Shown here one piece after another: positions 52,869-62,434 of a stretch of DNA of 64,000 bases (positions are counted from its first letter, which is position 1; every line of letters begins with the position of its first letter). The position numbers and the translations under genes are program-made. This DNA is from Calothrix brevissima NIES-22. GTDB taxonomy: Bacteria > Cyanobacteriota > Cyanobacteriia > Cyanobacteriales > Nostocaceae. Location of the stretch: positions 1,550,001-1,614,000 of the forward strand of contig NZ_AP018207.1 of the NCBI RefSeq assembly GCF_002367995.1, given 5' to 3'. The notes under the pieces were generated by a model. That model did not search any database. It was not told where the DNA came from and saw only the letters and a program-made list of their open reading frames with translations.

Positions 52869-53495
52869 ATGGCACGGATCAAAGTTGACGAAGTAGAAAA
52901 AGAGAATTCCCTTGATAAAGTGGAACAAATTCTCCAAGGGGCGATGCAGGAGTTCCTGAAAAATGGCTATGCTGGGACAAGTATGGACAAGGTAGCTGTC
53001 GCTGCAGGTGTGTCGAAAGCGACAGTTTACAGCCACTTTCAAGATAAAGAAGGATTATTTAAAGTCCTGTTTGAGCAGATGTCACGCCAGAAGTTTAACT
53101 CTATTTTTGGTACAGAACCTCCACAGGGAGAACCAGCAATTGTTCTGCGCCAGTTAGGAATTAAAGCTTTAGAACAGATGGTAAAAGATGAGCAACATTG
53201 TGCATTTATGCGCGTGATCATTGGCGAATCTGGTCGTTTTCCGGAGCTAGCTCAGATTTGTGTCCGCGCCATGATTCAACCAGTGGTAGAAACTCTGACT
53301 CAATACCTCGCTAGTCATCCCGAACTGAAAATCAACGATCCAGAAGCACTGGCGAGGATTCTTGTCGGCTCATTAGTGCATTTTCATATTGTTCAAGATG
53401 TCTTGCATGGTAAAGATATTTTACCGATGGAGAGCGATCGCCTAATTAATACCATGACAAACTTAATTATTAATAATGCTCAAGCTAGTTCATAA
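52869..53495 (+). CDS. TetR-family transcriptional regulator
   Basis: This protein of about 208 residues has an N-terminal TetR HTH (LQGAMQEFLKNGYAGTSMDK, VAAGVSKATVYSHFQDKEGL) and a helical ligand-binding domain like the AcrR/TetR C-terminal group (ALARILVGSLVHFHIVQDVL). It is divergent from devBCA with operator-like repeats between them, so it probably represses the exporter operon until a compound binds (inference). The ATG MARIKVDEVEK was chosen; a longer start adds nine residues. Confidence 0.92.
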   Translation: MARIKVDEVEKENSLDKVEQILQGAMQEFLKNGYAGTSMDKVAVAAGVSKATVYSHFQDKEGLFKVLFEQMSRQKFNSIFGTEPPQGEPAIVLRQLGIKALEQMVKDEQHCAFMRVIIGESGRFPELAQICVRAMIQPVVETLTQYLASHPELKINDPEALARILVGSLVHFHIVQDVLHGKDILPMESDRLINTMTNLIINNAQASS

Positions 53496-53997
53496 CTTTC
53501 ACAACCAACCAGACAGATAGGCTTGATAACTAAACTAGCTATAGGAATCTGATTTGATTTTGGCAAAAATCTAAATTAGTTGCCAATATTTATGGAAACC
53601 GCCTCTGAAATGCTTTCAGTGTTTCTGAATTACGGCTCGAAGTATGTATCGCAAAAGTGACTCGATCAAAGCAACCGACAAAACATCGATCCGCAAGCCA
53701 CTGAGCAAAGACATCTGCCACCATGTTAGGATCGTTACAAAATACACCACAACCCCAAGCTCCAAGTAATAAGGAACGATGTCCGTTATCTCGTGCAATA
53801 GCTAGGATAATACCAGCGCGTCGGTGAAGTGCCAATGCGATCGCTTGGCTACATTGTGGATCGCGACGTAAAGCTTGTCCGGCGTTTGGTGCGGGTGCTG
53901 TAATAACTGATGCTAGAAAAACATCATCTAGCAAGTCATAATTTTTGACCCGAAACCACGGTACTTTGGGCGAGTATATAACATGATCGGTATATAA

Positions 53998-55501
53998 CTG
54001 GAGTTTAGACTAAATGGGAGAGATGAAAGAGAAAAAGGGGATGTCTGATTGAAGACAGTCCCCCTTTCGGCAGAAGCTAAGAGAGAATCACCTACTCTTA
54101 TCTGCCAATATGAAACGTGCCAGACTCGAAGAATTTCGTCAAGCCGCCTATACGCATCTAGGCAAAGCACATGATGCAACATTTGAACTAACAGATGCGA
54201 TACTGTTGACCCGTAATGTCTACAGTCTGGCAGATTTATCTTTATCGCCAGTGTTTAGACGTAAATGGCCGAGTATCTATGAAGCGATACAAGATACCAA
54301 ACCAGACCGTGAGAAATTAATGGAGTTATATATCAAGCAAATACCAACAGAAAAACGCATATTGTTGGCAGGAGACCATACAGCTTGGTCACGCCCAGAT
54401 GCGGTGACACTCAAAGAACGGACAATAGAACACAGTAGCACAGCGATCGCGGGAAATAAACCGATTACGATTGGGCAGGGATATAGTACTATAGCTTGGA
54501 TACCAGAGGATTCAGGAAGTTGGGCACTACCGCTGAGGCATGAACGGATTACCAGTTGGGACAATCCGATTGAGAAAGCAGTTGAACAACTCAAAAAGGT
54601 ATGTGAATCAATGTCTGTTCGACCAATTTCGCTTTGGGACAGTGAATATGGTTGTGCGCCTTTCGTATTAAAGACAGCTAGTATAAAAGCCGATATCTTA
54701 GTTAGACTGCGTTCAAATCTGTGTCTATGGGGCGCACCACCTGCTTACTCTGGCAAGGGTCGTCCTCGCAAGCATGGTGCTCAATTTAAACTCAATGAAC
54801 CCTCAACCTGGGGCGAAGTGGCATCTGTGCTGGAAGTAAATGACCCAAAATTGGGACGAGTTAAAGTCAGTCTGTGGGAAGATTTGCATTTTCGCAAAGC
54901 TGCTGCACGCCCAATGATGCTACTGAAGGTGGAACGTCTTGATCTTGATGGCAATTTGAGAGTATTAAGACCCTTGTGGTTGGCTTGGGTTGGGGAACAA
55001 ATGCCACCATTGGATGAAGTTTGGCGATTGTACTTGCGCCGATTCACGATTGACCATTGGTATCGTTTTCTTAAGCAACGCTTACATTGGACAGTACCAA
55101 AATTCAGTACTCCAGAACAATGTGAACATTGGAGTGACTTAATGCCGTTAATCACTTGGGAGTTATGGTTAGCTTGTGATATCGTTGCTGATAATCCTCT
55201 TCCTTGGCAGAAGTCAATGGATAAATTGACCCCAGGACGAGTTGCTCAAGCTATGGGTGGAGTTTTCGCCGCGATTGGTACTCCTACCTCTCCACCCAAA
55301 CCTCGTGGAAAGTCCCTTGGGTGGACACCAGGTAAAGTCCGTAACCGGAAAATACGATATCCAATTGTTAAAAAGACTGCTTCTAAACCACGCAAAGAGG
55401 AACAAAAATCTGCTTAATCTCAAATATCTTCATTCTTGAAGGTTGTGTTTTATTAACTCAGCACTGCTGGGTCATTTGTTGCTGTCTAGTCTAAACTCAA
55501 A
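53998..55501 (+). mobile_element. Complete 1504-bp insertion sequence
   Basis: Terminal inverted repeats are CTGGAGTTTAGACTA at 53998 and TTTGAGTTTAGACTA (complement) at 55501, with 12 identical bases. It is flanked by a 6-bp direct repeat ATATAA (53992-53997 and 55502-55507), the target duplication. The single gene inside encodes a DDE transposase. It splits a PARG-like gene. Confidence 0.95.
54110..55417 (+). CDS. DDE transposase (IS4/IS701-like superfamily)
   Basis: This 435-residue transposase fills the insertion sequence. Candidate catalytic residues are Asp in LLAGDHTAWSRP (~85), Asp in LWDSEYGCAP (~183), and the C-terminal RRFTIDHWYRFLKQRLHW, where the usual Y-R-x-R-F-x-I-E has Asp in place of Glu. 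There is a basic tail (RNRKIRYPIVKKTASKPRK). It seems full length and intact, so the element may still move. I assign it to the broad IS4/IS701 type only from motif form. Confidence 0.9.
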   Translation: MKRARLEEFRQAAYTHLGKAHDATFELTDAILLTRNVYSLADLSLSPVFRRKWPSIYEAIQDTKPDREKLMELYIKQIPTEKRILLAGDHTAWSRPDAVTLKERTIEHSSTAIAGNKPITIGQGYSTIAWIPEDSGSWALPLRHERITSWDNPIEKAVEQLKKVCESMSVRPISLWDSEYGCAPFVLKTASIKADILVRLRSNLCLWGAPPAYSGKGRPRKHGAQFKLNEPSTWGEVASVLEVNDPKLGRVKVSLWEDLHFRKAAARPMMLLKVERLDLDGNLRVLRPLWLAWVGEQMPPLDEVWRLYLRRFTIDHWYRFLKQRLHWTVPKFSTPEQCEHWSDLMPLITWELWLACDIVADNPLPWQKSMDKLTPGRVAQAMGGVFAAIGTPTSPPKPRGKSLGWTPGKVRNRKIRYPIVKKTASKPRKEEQKSA

Positions 55502-55933
55502 ATATAAAAGAGATTCTTGATTTCGATTGGATTCATAGTAGGTGGGTTGAGTTAGCAGACATGGGTATAATCCCGAACACCGAGTCAAGTCTTCTTCCTG
55601 CGCTTTTGCACCATTGATAAATCCACCGCCAGGATTCCGTGCTGATGCGAAGCTTAACAATACCAAATCCTCACATCCCTCAACTTGAACAAGTCGATGG
55701 GCTGCTACTTGAGTAGTTTCGTTTGTTACCTCAATTACAGGTTGTTGCTTCCCTTCACCAGAGATTTGTTTTTCTAATAGCGAATATGAATGTGTTGGTG
55801 TATACAACACCGTTTTGGCGATCGCCATCTGTTGAGCAGCCAAAAATTCAACTGTTTTTCCTGACTCTGTAATATATTTTCCTTCTTCGACTATGCGTAG
55901 AGTTTCTTTAGCAATACCTTTGAGTGACATATA

Positions 55934-55980
55934 GACAAATGACTAATGACAACTGACAACTGACAACTGACAACTAACTA
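55934..55980. repeat. Tandem CAACTGA heptamers
   Basis: GACAACTGACAACTGACAAC units upstream of the interrupted gene. Confidence 0.85.
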
Positions 55981-55982
55981 AT

Positions 55983-56011
55983 AAAAAAATCGCCCCCTAA
56001 AAATAGGAGGC
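55983..56011 (-). terminator. Rho-independent terminator of the sigma factor gene
   Basis: On the minus strand GCCTCCTA-TTTT-TAGGGGGC forms an eight-pair stem with one mismatch, followed by GATTTTTTTAT. It lies 28 bases after the sigma gene stop. Confidence 0.8.
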
Positions 56012-56039
56012 TTGATTGTTATTTAAAAGCTGTTGACTG

Positions 56040-57023
56040 CTAGCTGGCAACATACTCTTTAACATTGGCTCGACGACGACGTAGATGAGCTAGTGCTTGA
56101 TGCTCTAACTGGCGAACACGTTCGCGGCTGAGATTTAATCTTTCACCTACTTTCGCCAAAGACATTTCGTTACCATCTTCCAATCCAAAGCGCAGCGCTA
56201 GAACTTCTCTTTGTTGGGGTGTAAGTTCCGCCAACAGAGTGTTCAAGTCTTGACGCAAGAATTCCTGAGTGGTGTAATACTCTGGAGAAGGGCCGTCATC
56301 TTCTAGCATTTCTTGCAGCTCGGTATCTTGGTTGTCACCGACGCGCACATCCAAAGATACTGGCTGACGAGCCATGTTTAAGTACTCGCGAATTTGCATG
56401 GGTTCTAGTTCTAATTCTTGGGCAATTTCTGCCGGATTTGGCGATCGCCCTAATTTTTGCGCTAGTTCCCTTTGTACTTTTTTGATTTTGTTCAGCTTCT
56501 CGGTAATATGGATCGGTAAGCGGATTGTCCGTCCTTGTTGAGCGATCGCTCTGGTAATCGCTTGGCGAATCCACCAGTAAGCGTAGGTAGAAAACTTATA
56601 TCCTCTAGTGGGATCGAATTTTTCTACACCCCGTTCTAACCCTAGAGTTCCTTCTTGGATTAAATCCAGAAACTCCATATTGCGCTTTTGATATTTTTTT
56701 GCAATAGCGACGACTAAACGCAGGTTCGCTTCAATCATCTTTTGCTTCGCTCGTTTACCTTGAGCTACAGTCTGTTTCACCTCGGTTTCCGATAGGTGAA
56801 CGTGATCCGCCCATTCAGATAAACTCGGTTCGTGGTGCAACTCCTTCGCCAAAGCCTCTTTAGCGTCCACTAGCGTCATCATTTGTTGCACCTGCTTCCC
56901 GAAAACAATCTCTTGCTCACGGGTTAAAAGCGGCACACGACCAATTTCTCGCAGATAGGTTCGCACCATATCAGCCGTGAATTTGGTGTTGAGGTTTTCG
57001 GTTTGGGTGTTAACAGTAGGCAT
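56040..57023 (-). CDS. RNA polymerase sigma factor, group 2 (RpoD/SigA family)
   Basis: This 327-residue sigma factor has region 1.2 (MVRTYLREIGRVPLLTREQE), regions 2.1-2.4 (NLRLVVAIAKKYQKRNMEFL, EGTLGLERGVEKFDPTRGYK, FSTYAYWWIRQAITRAI), region 3 (IHITEKLNKIKKVQRELAQK) and region 4 with HTH (MSLAKVGERLNLSRERVRQL). It lacks the long N-terminal region of the primary sigma, so it is one of the non-essential SigB/C/D/E-type factors used under stress or nutrient change. Which one cannot be settled here. It is monocistronic with its own terminator. Confidence 0.95.
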   Translation of the reverse strand: MPTVNTQTENLNTKFTADMVRTYLREIGRVPLLTREQEIVFGKQVQQMMTLVDAKEALAKELHHEPSLSEWADHVHLSETEVKQTVAQGKRAKQKMIEANLRLVVAIAKKYQKRNMEFLDLIQEGTLGLERGVEKFDPTRGYKFSTYAYWWIRQAITRAIAQQGRTIRLPIHITEKLNKIKKVQRELAQKLGRSPNPAEIAQELELEPMQIREYLNMARQPVSLDVRVGDNQDTELQEMLEDDGPSPEYYTTQEFLRQDLNTLLAELTPQQREVLALRFGLEDGNEMSLAKVGERLNLSRERVRQLEHQALAHLRRRRANVKEYVAS

Positions 57024-57600
57024 TGGTGCGTTGTCCTCTACTCCGTAAACACAATGAATCTTTAGATTAAATTAAGTCAGATTAGGCAAGATACTACATC
57101 TATCACGGAAGGTAGGCAGCGATCGTTAACAATCAATTTATACATTCGTTGAAACGACGGTGCTTCCGGTAGATAGGTTCCCCTACCCTGAATAAATTCT
57201 TTAATCTCTTAGAAATACACTGGCTGGTTGTCAAGAATTCTTCTTGCTATCAGTCACTGGCGGTAACTGGAAAAAATATGAAGTCAGTATGAGTTCTACT
57301 TTTAATAGTATACGACAAATATTTTAGATAGTAAAGTAGTCCAGATAAATCTTTCAATTATAGGATAAAGTGGTTTGTTTGGCAAAAAATTGTCACTTCC
57401 TTTAGAGTGCTAACTATTATCTATAGTGACGCGAAAACCTCCGCTTCTGTTGCCGAGGAGGGGGGAGATAACCGAACTGATTGTTTGTGGGATGTTACGA
57501 CATGGGCATGGGGGCAGGGGGCAGGGGGCAGGGGGCAGAGGAGGTAACTAATAAATAGTCAATACCAAATGACTATTGACCATTGACCATTGACCATTGA
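57024..57600. other. 577-base intergenic region upstream of the sigma gene
   Basis: No gene was seen. The sigma promoter lies at the left. The right part contains GGGGGCAGGGGGCAGGGGGC (about 57511-57535) and CCATTGACCATTGACCATTG tandem repeats (about 57577-57599) just behind the HerA-like gene. GAGTGCTAAC at 57405 resembles half of a CIRCE site, but the partner half is absent. Confidence 0.5.
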
Positions 57601-59334
57601 CTAAAACCCCAAATCGGCTTTGGCTAGTTCAGCCGCCGCGAATAATTCTGCGTCTGGTTTTTCTTCCCAAGCTGGATCGCCAATTTCTGCATAAAATGTT
57701 GCATCGTAGGGACGGGTACGGACTACTACTGGCATGGGGACGGCGTGACCCAAAATTAATGCTTGTTGCTTAGAATCTAATTTGGCTAATACCGATCGCA
57801 AACTACCAGCACCGGAGACTCCCGTAAAAATTGCGTCAATGTCTTTTTCATCATTGAGCAAAGCAGTGATACGAGTCCCAATTTGGGACATAACTTCATT
57901 ATCTATCCCCGACGGGCGTTGATCAACTACTAGAAGTGTTACGAAATATTTCCGCATCTCTCTGGCGATGGTGCCAAAGATTGTACTTTGAACAATGGCG
58001 GGATCGAGAAAGCGGTGGGCTTCTTCAATGGTAATCACAAGTTGCGTCGGGCGATCGCTCACATTGCCACTGTGCAAGAAACGTTCGGCTTTGTTGACAT
58101 AATGGCCGTGAATGCGTCTGGTGATCATGTTGGTTACCAGCATATATGAGAGCATATCCGACTGGGAGCCAAATTCTACAACTACATGCTTACCTGCTTC
58201 GAGCGATCGCAAAATTTGATTAATATAATTCTGCGGGCAAGCAGCACGCATATACTTTAAATTATCTAAGCGCAAAAGTTTGCGCTGTAAAGACATAATC
58301 GAGCCTTGGTGTCCCCGCTTCTCTTCACAAAACAGCTTAATTTCTTCATTCGTCATGTTCAGCAACTGAAGAATCCAAGCTTTACCATACTCTGCATAGA
58401 GAATATTGGCATTATCTAAAGCTGCATCCGACAGTCCCAAATCGCGGGAACATAATTTTACATCTTCAACTTCTATTTGCTCGTAACTGAGATACAGTTC
58501 TTGCGCATCCCTGACACCCCGGCGCTTGGTGGATTCTGGATCTAGGGTATAAACTTCTACTTTACCGGGAAATAACTGTTTTAATCCTTTAACTGTACTA
58601 TATTGCTTACCTTCACAGACAGCTTGCCAGCCGTATTCAGAATGCATATCAAATATTAAATTTACCGCCGCGTTTTTCCGGACAATCCCGGCTAAAACTA
58701 AGCGCGTCAGGAAGGATTTACCAGTACCCGATTTGCCAAAAACTCCGTTACTTCTTTCCACAAATCGATCTAAATCGATACATACAGGTACATCCATATC
58801 CAGAGGTTTCCCGATGGAGAAATTTTTTCTCTGGGTATCATCTTCCCAACCAAAAACGCGGCGAAAATCTTCCTCGCTGGCTTCGTAAACTTGGCTAAAG
58901 TGACTGGGGATGGTTTTAACTGGCAGTAATTCCATCGAAGTGCTGGTTTGTGGCTGAAATGAAGCCAAACCAGTCATCGAGGATGCAAAGGGATTAGCAG
59001 ATTTACCATTTGTGGGAGAAAAAGATTCTGCTACTTCTTCTGGGGTAAACATTAACATCGGCGCGAGATTAATCGTCCCGTAAGTACCGCTACCTGCTAA
59101 AACTTCCCGTAAAAAAGTATCTTCCCAATGGGGTGGATCGGCAATGATGCGTGCATTTGCAGTTCCCAGCGCCACATCTGTTAGCATACAGAAAAAGCGC
59201 GATCGCATCCCTTGCACAACTAAAAATTTCCCCACCCGCATATCTTCTACAGAAATATCCGGGTGTAATCTAACTTCTAACCCTCCAGTGAGAGAGCCTT
59301 GGGTAACTGAACCTAAAGGTTGTCCAGAATTCAT
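57601..59334 (-). CDS. HerA-like hexameric ATPase (DUF87)
   Basis: This 577-residue protein has an N-terminal HAS-barrel-like domain (GGLEVRLHPDISVEDMRVGK, ~15-60) and a P-loop motor: Walker A GVFGKSGTGKSFLTRLVLAG (~193), MHSEYGWQAV, Walker B VITIEEAHRFLDPA (~438), and TLLVVDQRPSGIDNEVMSQI with an Arg-finger-like segment. HerA proteins pump or translocate DNA, often with a NurA nuclease; no NurA gene is near. In cyanobacteria they occur alone, so the partner is unknown. The start is ATG MNSGQPLGSV. Confidence 0.93.
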   Translation of the reverse strand: MNSGQPLGSVTQGSLTGGLEVRLHPDISVEDMRVGKFLVVQGMRSRFFCMLTDVALGTANARIIADPPHWEDTFLREVLAGSGTYGTINLAPMLMFTPEEVAESFSPTNGKSANPFASSMTGLASFQPQTSTSMELLPVKTIPSHFSQVYEASEEDFRRVFGWEDDTQRKNFSIGKPLDMDVPVCIDLDRFVERSNGVFGKSGTGKSFLTRLVLAGIVRKNAAVNLIFDMHSEYGWQAVCEGKQYSTVKGLKQLFPGKVEVYTLDPESTKRRGVRDAQELYLSYEQIEVEDVKLCSRDLGLSDAALDNANILYAEYGKAWILQLLNMTNEEIKLFCEEKRGHQGSIMSLQRKLLRLDNLKYMRAACPQNYINQILRSLEAGKHVVVEFGSQSDMLSYMLVTNMITRRIHGHYVNKAERFLHSGNVSDRPTQLVITIEEAHRFLDPAIVQSTIFGTIAREMRKYFVTLLVVDQRPSGIDNEVMSQIGTRITALLNDEKDIDAIFTGVSGAGSLRSVLAKLDSKQQALILGHAVPMPVVVRTRPYDATFYAEIGDPAWEEKPDAELFAAAELAKADLGF

Positions 59335-59418
59335 TTGATTAGATATATCAATATTGGGCTGAACTTATGTTGCATTTTAGTTGTAGAGTTCAAGCTGGCG
59401 ACGAAATTTTAGCACAAT

Positions 59419-59500
59419 TTGTCAGTTGTTAGTTGTCAGTGGTCAGTGGCAAAACAACTGACCACTGACCACTGACCACTGACTAATGACCAATGACTAA
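59419..59500. repeat. Heptamers GTCAGTG/TTGTCAGT and inverted CTGACCA
   Basis: GTCAGTTGTTAGTTGTCAGT and CTGACCACTGACCACTGACC face each other and can form a hairpin between the transferase and HerA-like genes. Confidence 0.85.
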
Positions 59501-60292
59501 TTAATCAATTTGAATCGAAGTTGGTCTGCTTGCTGATGGTGAAGTTCCAATTATGGGTTTACGGAATTGGCTATAAAGGCGATCGCGCCATTCAAAGAAT
59601 GGGGCATAATCGGGATTATCTGCTAATCCAGGGACGCCTTTACCTTGTAAGCTGGCGGGTAAATCTAAATAAGGCCCTTCAGGAAATTTTAAGATAATTG
59701 ATAACCCAGCCACTGCTAAATCAGCTAAACTCGGTTCATCGCCTAATAAATAGGGACTATCCGCTAATAGTAGGGTGAGTGCTTCTAAATCTTGCTTTAA
59801 ATCTGCGATCGCAGATTTGATCACATCTGGACTATAACCTACACCCACACCCAACACTGTTAAAAAATCGCGGGGTACACCTTCAATTAAAGTTTTGAGG
59901 ATATCTGGTGTGGAGGTGGGTAATAAGGACTTGCGAAAATTTTGGTCTTGACTAATCGCTGCAAATAGTGCTTTACGTCCTTTAATCCCGATTGACTCAT
60001 CCGCCCATTCTTCTATTAATAAACATGCACCTCTTTTTTTCGGATCTGTGGGTATCAGTGGGCGATCGGGATATTCTAAGTCTAAATACTTAGCTATTTC
60101 TGTAGAATCAACAATATATCTACCACCATCTTTCAACACTGGTACTTGTTTTTGACCTGTCAGGCGAAATAATTCTACCTGGCCAATTCCCGGTGTCACC
60201 TCTATTTTGCGATAATTTAGCCCCTTATAATCTAAAATTAACCGCACTTTTTCGGAATATTGCGAAAGTTCCCATTGGTATAATTCCAACAT
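59501..60292 (-). CDS. Glutathione S-transferase family protein
   Basis: This 263-residue protein has an N-terminal thioredoxin-like GST domain (MLELYQWELSQYSEKVRLIL, TGQKQVPVLKDGGRYIVDST, VDSTEIAKYLDLEYP) and an all-helical C-terminal domain (LLLADSPYLLGDEPSLADLA). VPVLKDGG and the following D-S-T match the glutathione-binding positions. The active-site residue would be Ser/Tyr near SQYSEKV. Substrate unknown; it may detoxify electrophiles. Single gene. Confidence 0.93.
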   Translation of the reverse strand: MLELYQWELSQYSEKVRLILDYKGLNYRKIEVTPGIGQVELFRLTGQKQVPVLKDGGRYIVDSTEIAKYLDLEYPDRPLIPTDPKKRGACLLIEEWADESIGIKGRKALFAAISQDQNFRKSLLPTSTPDILKTLIEGVPRDFLTVLGVGVGYSPDVIKSAIADLKQDLEALTLLLADSPYLLGDEPSLADLAVAGLSIILKFPEGPYLDLPASLQGKGVPGLADNPDYAPFFEWRDRLYSQFRKPIIGTSPSASRPTSIQID

Positions 60293-60861
60293 TTTGCTGA
60301 CCCTATAACTAGTTAATTGAGCAATGTTACTAATTGTAACTTCAGTTTCAGTTATCGGTTTCCTAATTCAATTAATGGCGTAATGACGAGCTAACTTAGT
60401 ATCTGAGAGCGGTAAAATTTACGCTTTTTTTTGGTAAATCAGCTAGCATATCAGAAAATGATTTCTCTGTGGATGCAACAATCAAATAATTAAATTATTT
60501 CGGGAGTTATACATAACTTAACCTAACATCTTCGTGCTGAATTTGCACTAATTATTGGTATTTTTCTAATTTTAAATTCACGCAAACCAGAGTATAAACT
60601 ATTACAAAAAATAATTGCCAAGAATTTTTAAGAAAGTTAAATAATAAGTTAACTTATATAGATATTGCTGAAGTTTCAAACATACTTTGCAATTGTTGAT
60701 ACCATAATTTCTGACTCAAACTATCATCCCTAAGCCGCATAATCTTCGAGAATTATCAAGGATTTTGGCGAAAACATCTTGCTTCTCAGGTGAGATTTTT
60801 GGCATAGCAAAATGTTATAAGTCTTTATGTAACCTGTGCAAAGTTAAAACAAACAAAATTT
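60293..60861. other. 569-base intergenic region
   Basis: AT-rich; no gene, repeat family or strong hairpin was recognised. It must hold the divergent promoters of the transferase and fasciclin-domain genes. Confidence 0.5.
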
Positions 60862-61764
60862 ATGAAGGCAAATTACAGCCAATTGCTGACCAGTCTGGCA
60901 GGTATAGTCGGAATTGCAGGAAGCAGCCTCTTAATTAACTTACCATCTCAAGCAAAGGAGGCAACAAATCCTAACCCTACTATTTTTAGCGAAGCACCCT
61001 ACAACCGCAGTCAACGTATAGATGCTAAAGCTAACTATACTCCTGTTCAGTCTACAGAGGATGCAGCAAAAGGTGCGACTTCAGACAGAAATTTGGTAGC
61101 ACAGAAGCCTAAGAAGAGAGGTGTCAATCCTAATCCTAGTATTTTTAATGAGCCTCCTTACAACCGTGGTAGCCGAACTGCTGGTGCTGAAGTTACACCT
61201 ACCTCAAACAGCACCCCCGAACCTAAACCCAGCACACCAGCAACACCAGCAACACCTGTAACACCTACAACACCTGTAACACCTACAACACCAGCAACAC
61301 CTACAAAACCCGATCAAACTTCACCAGCAGGTTCCACTAATACCGAAAGCAAGAATTTAGTTGCATTGGCTGAGTCAAATGGTTCATTTACAACACTAAC
61401 TAAAGCCTTAACAGCAGCTGGATTAACAGACACTTTAGCTGGAAAAGATAATTACACAATTTTTGCGCCTACTGATGCTGCGTTTGCTAAATTGCCACCA
61501 GATGCAGTTAGAGATTTGTTGAAGCCAGAAAATAAAGAAGTTTTAGTCAAGATATTAACCTACCATGTAGTGGCTGGTACGGTTCTATCAACTGATTTAA
61601 AATCTGGCGAAGTTAAAAGCATTGAAGGTGGTGCTATCAACGTTAAAGTTGATCCTAAAGCTGGCGTAACTGTCAATGATGCCAAAGTTACTCAGGCAGA
61701 TATTAAAGGTTCCAATGGTGTGATTCACGCCATCGATCAAGTAATTCTACCTCCTGATTTGTAA
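60862..61764 (+). CDS. Secreted fasciclin (FAS1) domain protein
   Basis: This 300-residue protein has a signal peptide (LAGIVGIAGSSLLINLPSQA), two copies of a short motif NPNP(T/S)IF(S/N)E(A/P)PYNR (~33-46 and ~92-105), a Pro/Thr repeat linker (TPATPVTPTTPVTPTTPATP, ~135-155) and a C-terminal FAS1 domain (LVALAESNGSFTTLTKALTA, DNYTIFAPTDAAFAKLP, VKILTYHVVAGTVLSTDLKS, NGVIHAIDQVILPPDL). FAS1 proteins mediate adhesion at the cell surface. The Pro/Thr linker probably spans the envelope. A terminator follows. Confidence 0.94.
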   Translation: MKANYSQLLTSLAGIVGIAGSSLLINLPSQAKEATNPNPTIFSEAPYNRSQRIDAKANYTPVQSTEDAAKGATSDRNLVAQKPKKRGVNPNPSIFNEPPYNRGSRTAGAEVTPTSNSTPEPKPSTPATPATPVTPTTPVTPTTPATPTKPDQTSPAGSTNTESKNLVALAESNGSFTTLTKALTAAGLTDTLAGKDNYTIFAPTDAAFAKLPPDAVRDLLKPENKEVLVKILTYHVVAGTVLSTDLKSGEVKSIEGGAINVKVDPKAGVTVNDAKVTQADIKGSNGVIHAIDQVILPPDL

Positions 61765-61828
61765 TTGCATAGCTGAATTAAATTTATCACCTCCAAGGTT
61801 GTGATAAGGTCAGCAATGAAGTTTAAAT

Positions 61829-61866
61829 AAATCCGTTCAAATTAAAATTGAACGGATTTTATTTTA
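61829..61866 (+). terminator. Rho-independent terminator of the FAS1 gene
   Basis: AAATCCGTTCAA (61829-61840) pairs perfectly with TTGAACGGATTT (61848-61859) around ATTAAAA, followed by TATTTTAT. Confidence 0.85.
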
Positions 61867-61905
61867 TCTTACAAAATTCAATAAAATATGTCTTTTGACA
61901 AACGA

Positions 61906-62002
61906 CCCCAATTTAAATAAGGTTTGCGGCACATCAATATATTCTAGAGGTCATGGCATTGCCATGCTCCTACCATTTGTCGTATTCTTTTTTTAATTGG
62001 TA
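61906..62002. mobile_element. MITE-like element, copy C
   Basis: Left end ACCCCAATTTAAATAAGG, core ACATCAATATATTCTAGAGG, palindrome TCATGGCATTGCCATG, right end TTTTTTAATTGGTA. It is a diverged copy of the element at 29327-29426, without coding capacity. Confidence 0.8.
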
Positions 62003-62041
62003 AGACCATTGACCATTAACTATTAACTTCCAAAGCAACAG

Positions 62042-62422
62042 TTAACGCATAATCGGACTACCATGATGATGCACTAAATACCATTTTCCCCCAAGCAGTT
62101 GAAATACATTTGTTGCTATTGATTGCGCTTCTAACCTTCTACCATTTACCACCTGCAAAATATTTTCTACTAACACCACATAAGCGATATTATCAGCTAC
62201 TTCTGTAGCCATAATATCTAGATTAATTTCGATGTAGGCAGTACTTCTAAATATCTGTTCCCAAGAGATGCGAACTTGTTTCCAACCCCTGAGAATACTG
62301 CGTCCGGGATGAACACAAGTACTACCAATTCCTTGTGACCAGACTGCACTCATGGCGTCAATGTCTTTTTTTTCAAAAGCTCGGTAAAATGCTGTATTAA
62401 CGGCTAAAATTTCAGATGTCAT
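62042..62422 (-). CDS. NTF2-like (SnoaL-type) protein
   Basis: This 126-residue protein has a cone-shaped NTF2 fold: LAVNTAFYRAFEKKDIDAMS, WSQGIGSTCVHPGRSILRGW and the C-terminal FQLLGGKWYLVHHHGSPI. Such proteins bind or isomerise small ligands, or act as adaptors. CVHPG and VHHHGSP place several His in the pocket. It lies 12 bases downstream of a sensor kinase gene on the same strand and is probably cotranscribed. Confidence 0.9.
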   Translation of the reverse strand: MTSEILAVNTAFYRAFEKKDIDAMSAVWSQGIGSTCVHPGRSILRGWKQVRISWEQIFRSTAYIEINLDIMATEVADNIAYVVLVENILQVVNGRRLEAQSIATNVFQLLGGKWYLVHHHGSPIMR

Positions 62423-62434
62423 GGGGAGGGTAGA

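Larger units (their letters stand above)
53590..55930 (-). pseudogene. TIGR02452/PARG-like gene interrupted by an insertion sequence
   Basis: The N-terminal half (55930 down to 55502) and C-terminal half (53991 down to 53590) of one gene flank an insertion sequence. Removing the element and one target duplication restores a continuous frame of 277 codons, reading LLYTDHVIYSPKVPWFRV across the joint. The N-terminal half holds NPGGGFINGAKAQEEDL, matching the bacterial poly(ADP-ribose) glycohydrolase signature GGG-x6-8-QEE; the C-terminal half continues DDVFLASVITAPAPNAGQAL and LLLGAWGCGVFCNDP. The enzyme would remove ADP-ribose from proteins. The clean frame shows a recent insertion, and the product is now truncated before the C-terminal macrodomain part. 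Confidence 0.92.

Noticed and set aside
52683..53042. Minus-strand frame upstream of the TetR gene
   Set aside because: Repeat-derived and antisense to the TetR coding region.
53928..54182. Minus-strand 84-codon frame across the insertion-sequence boundary
   Set aside because: It is an accidental fusion of the element's end with the interrupted PARG-like gene.
57403..57416. CIRCE-like half site GAGTGCTAAC
   Set aside because: The matching inverted half is absent and no heat-shock gene follows.
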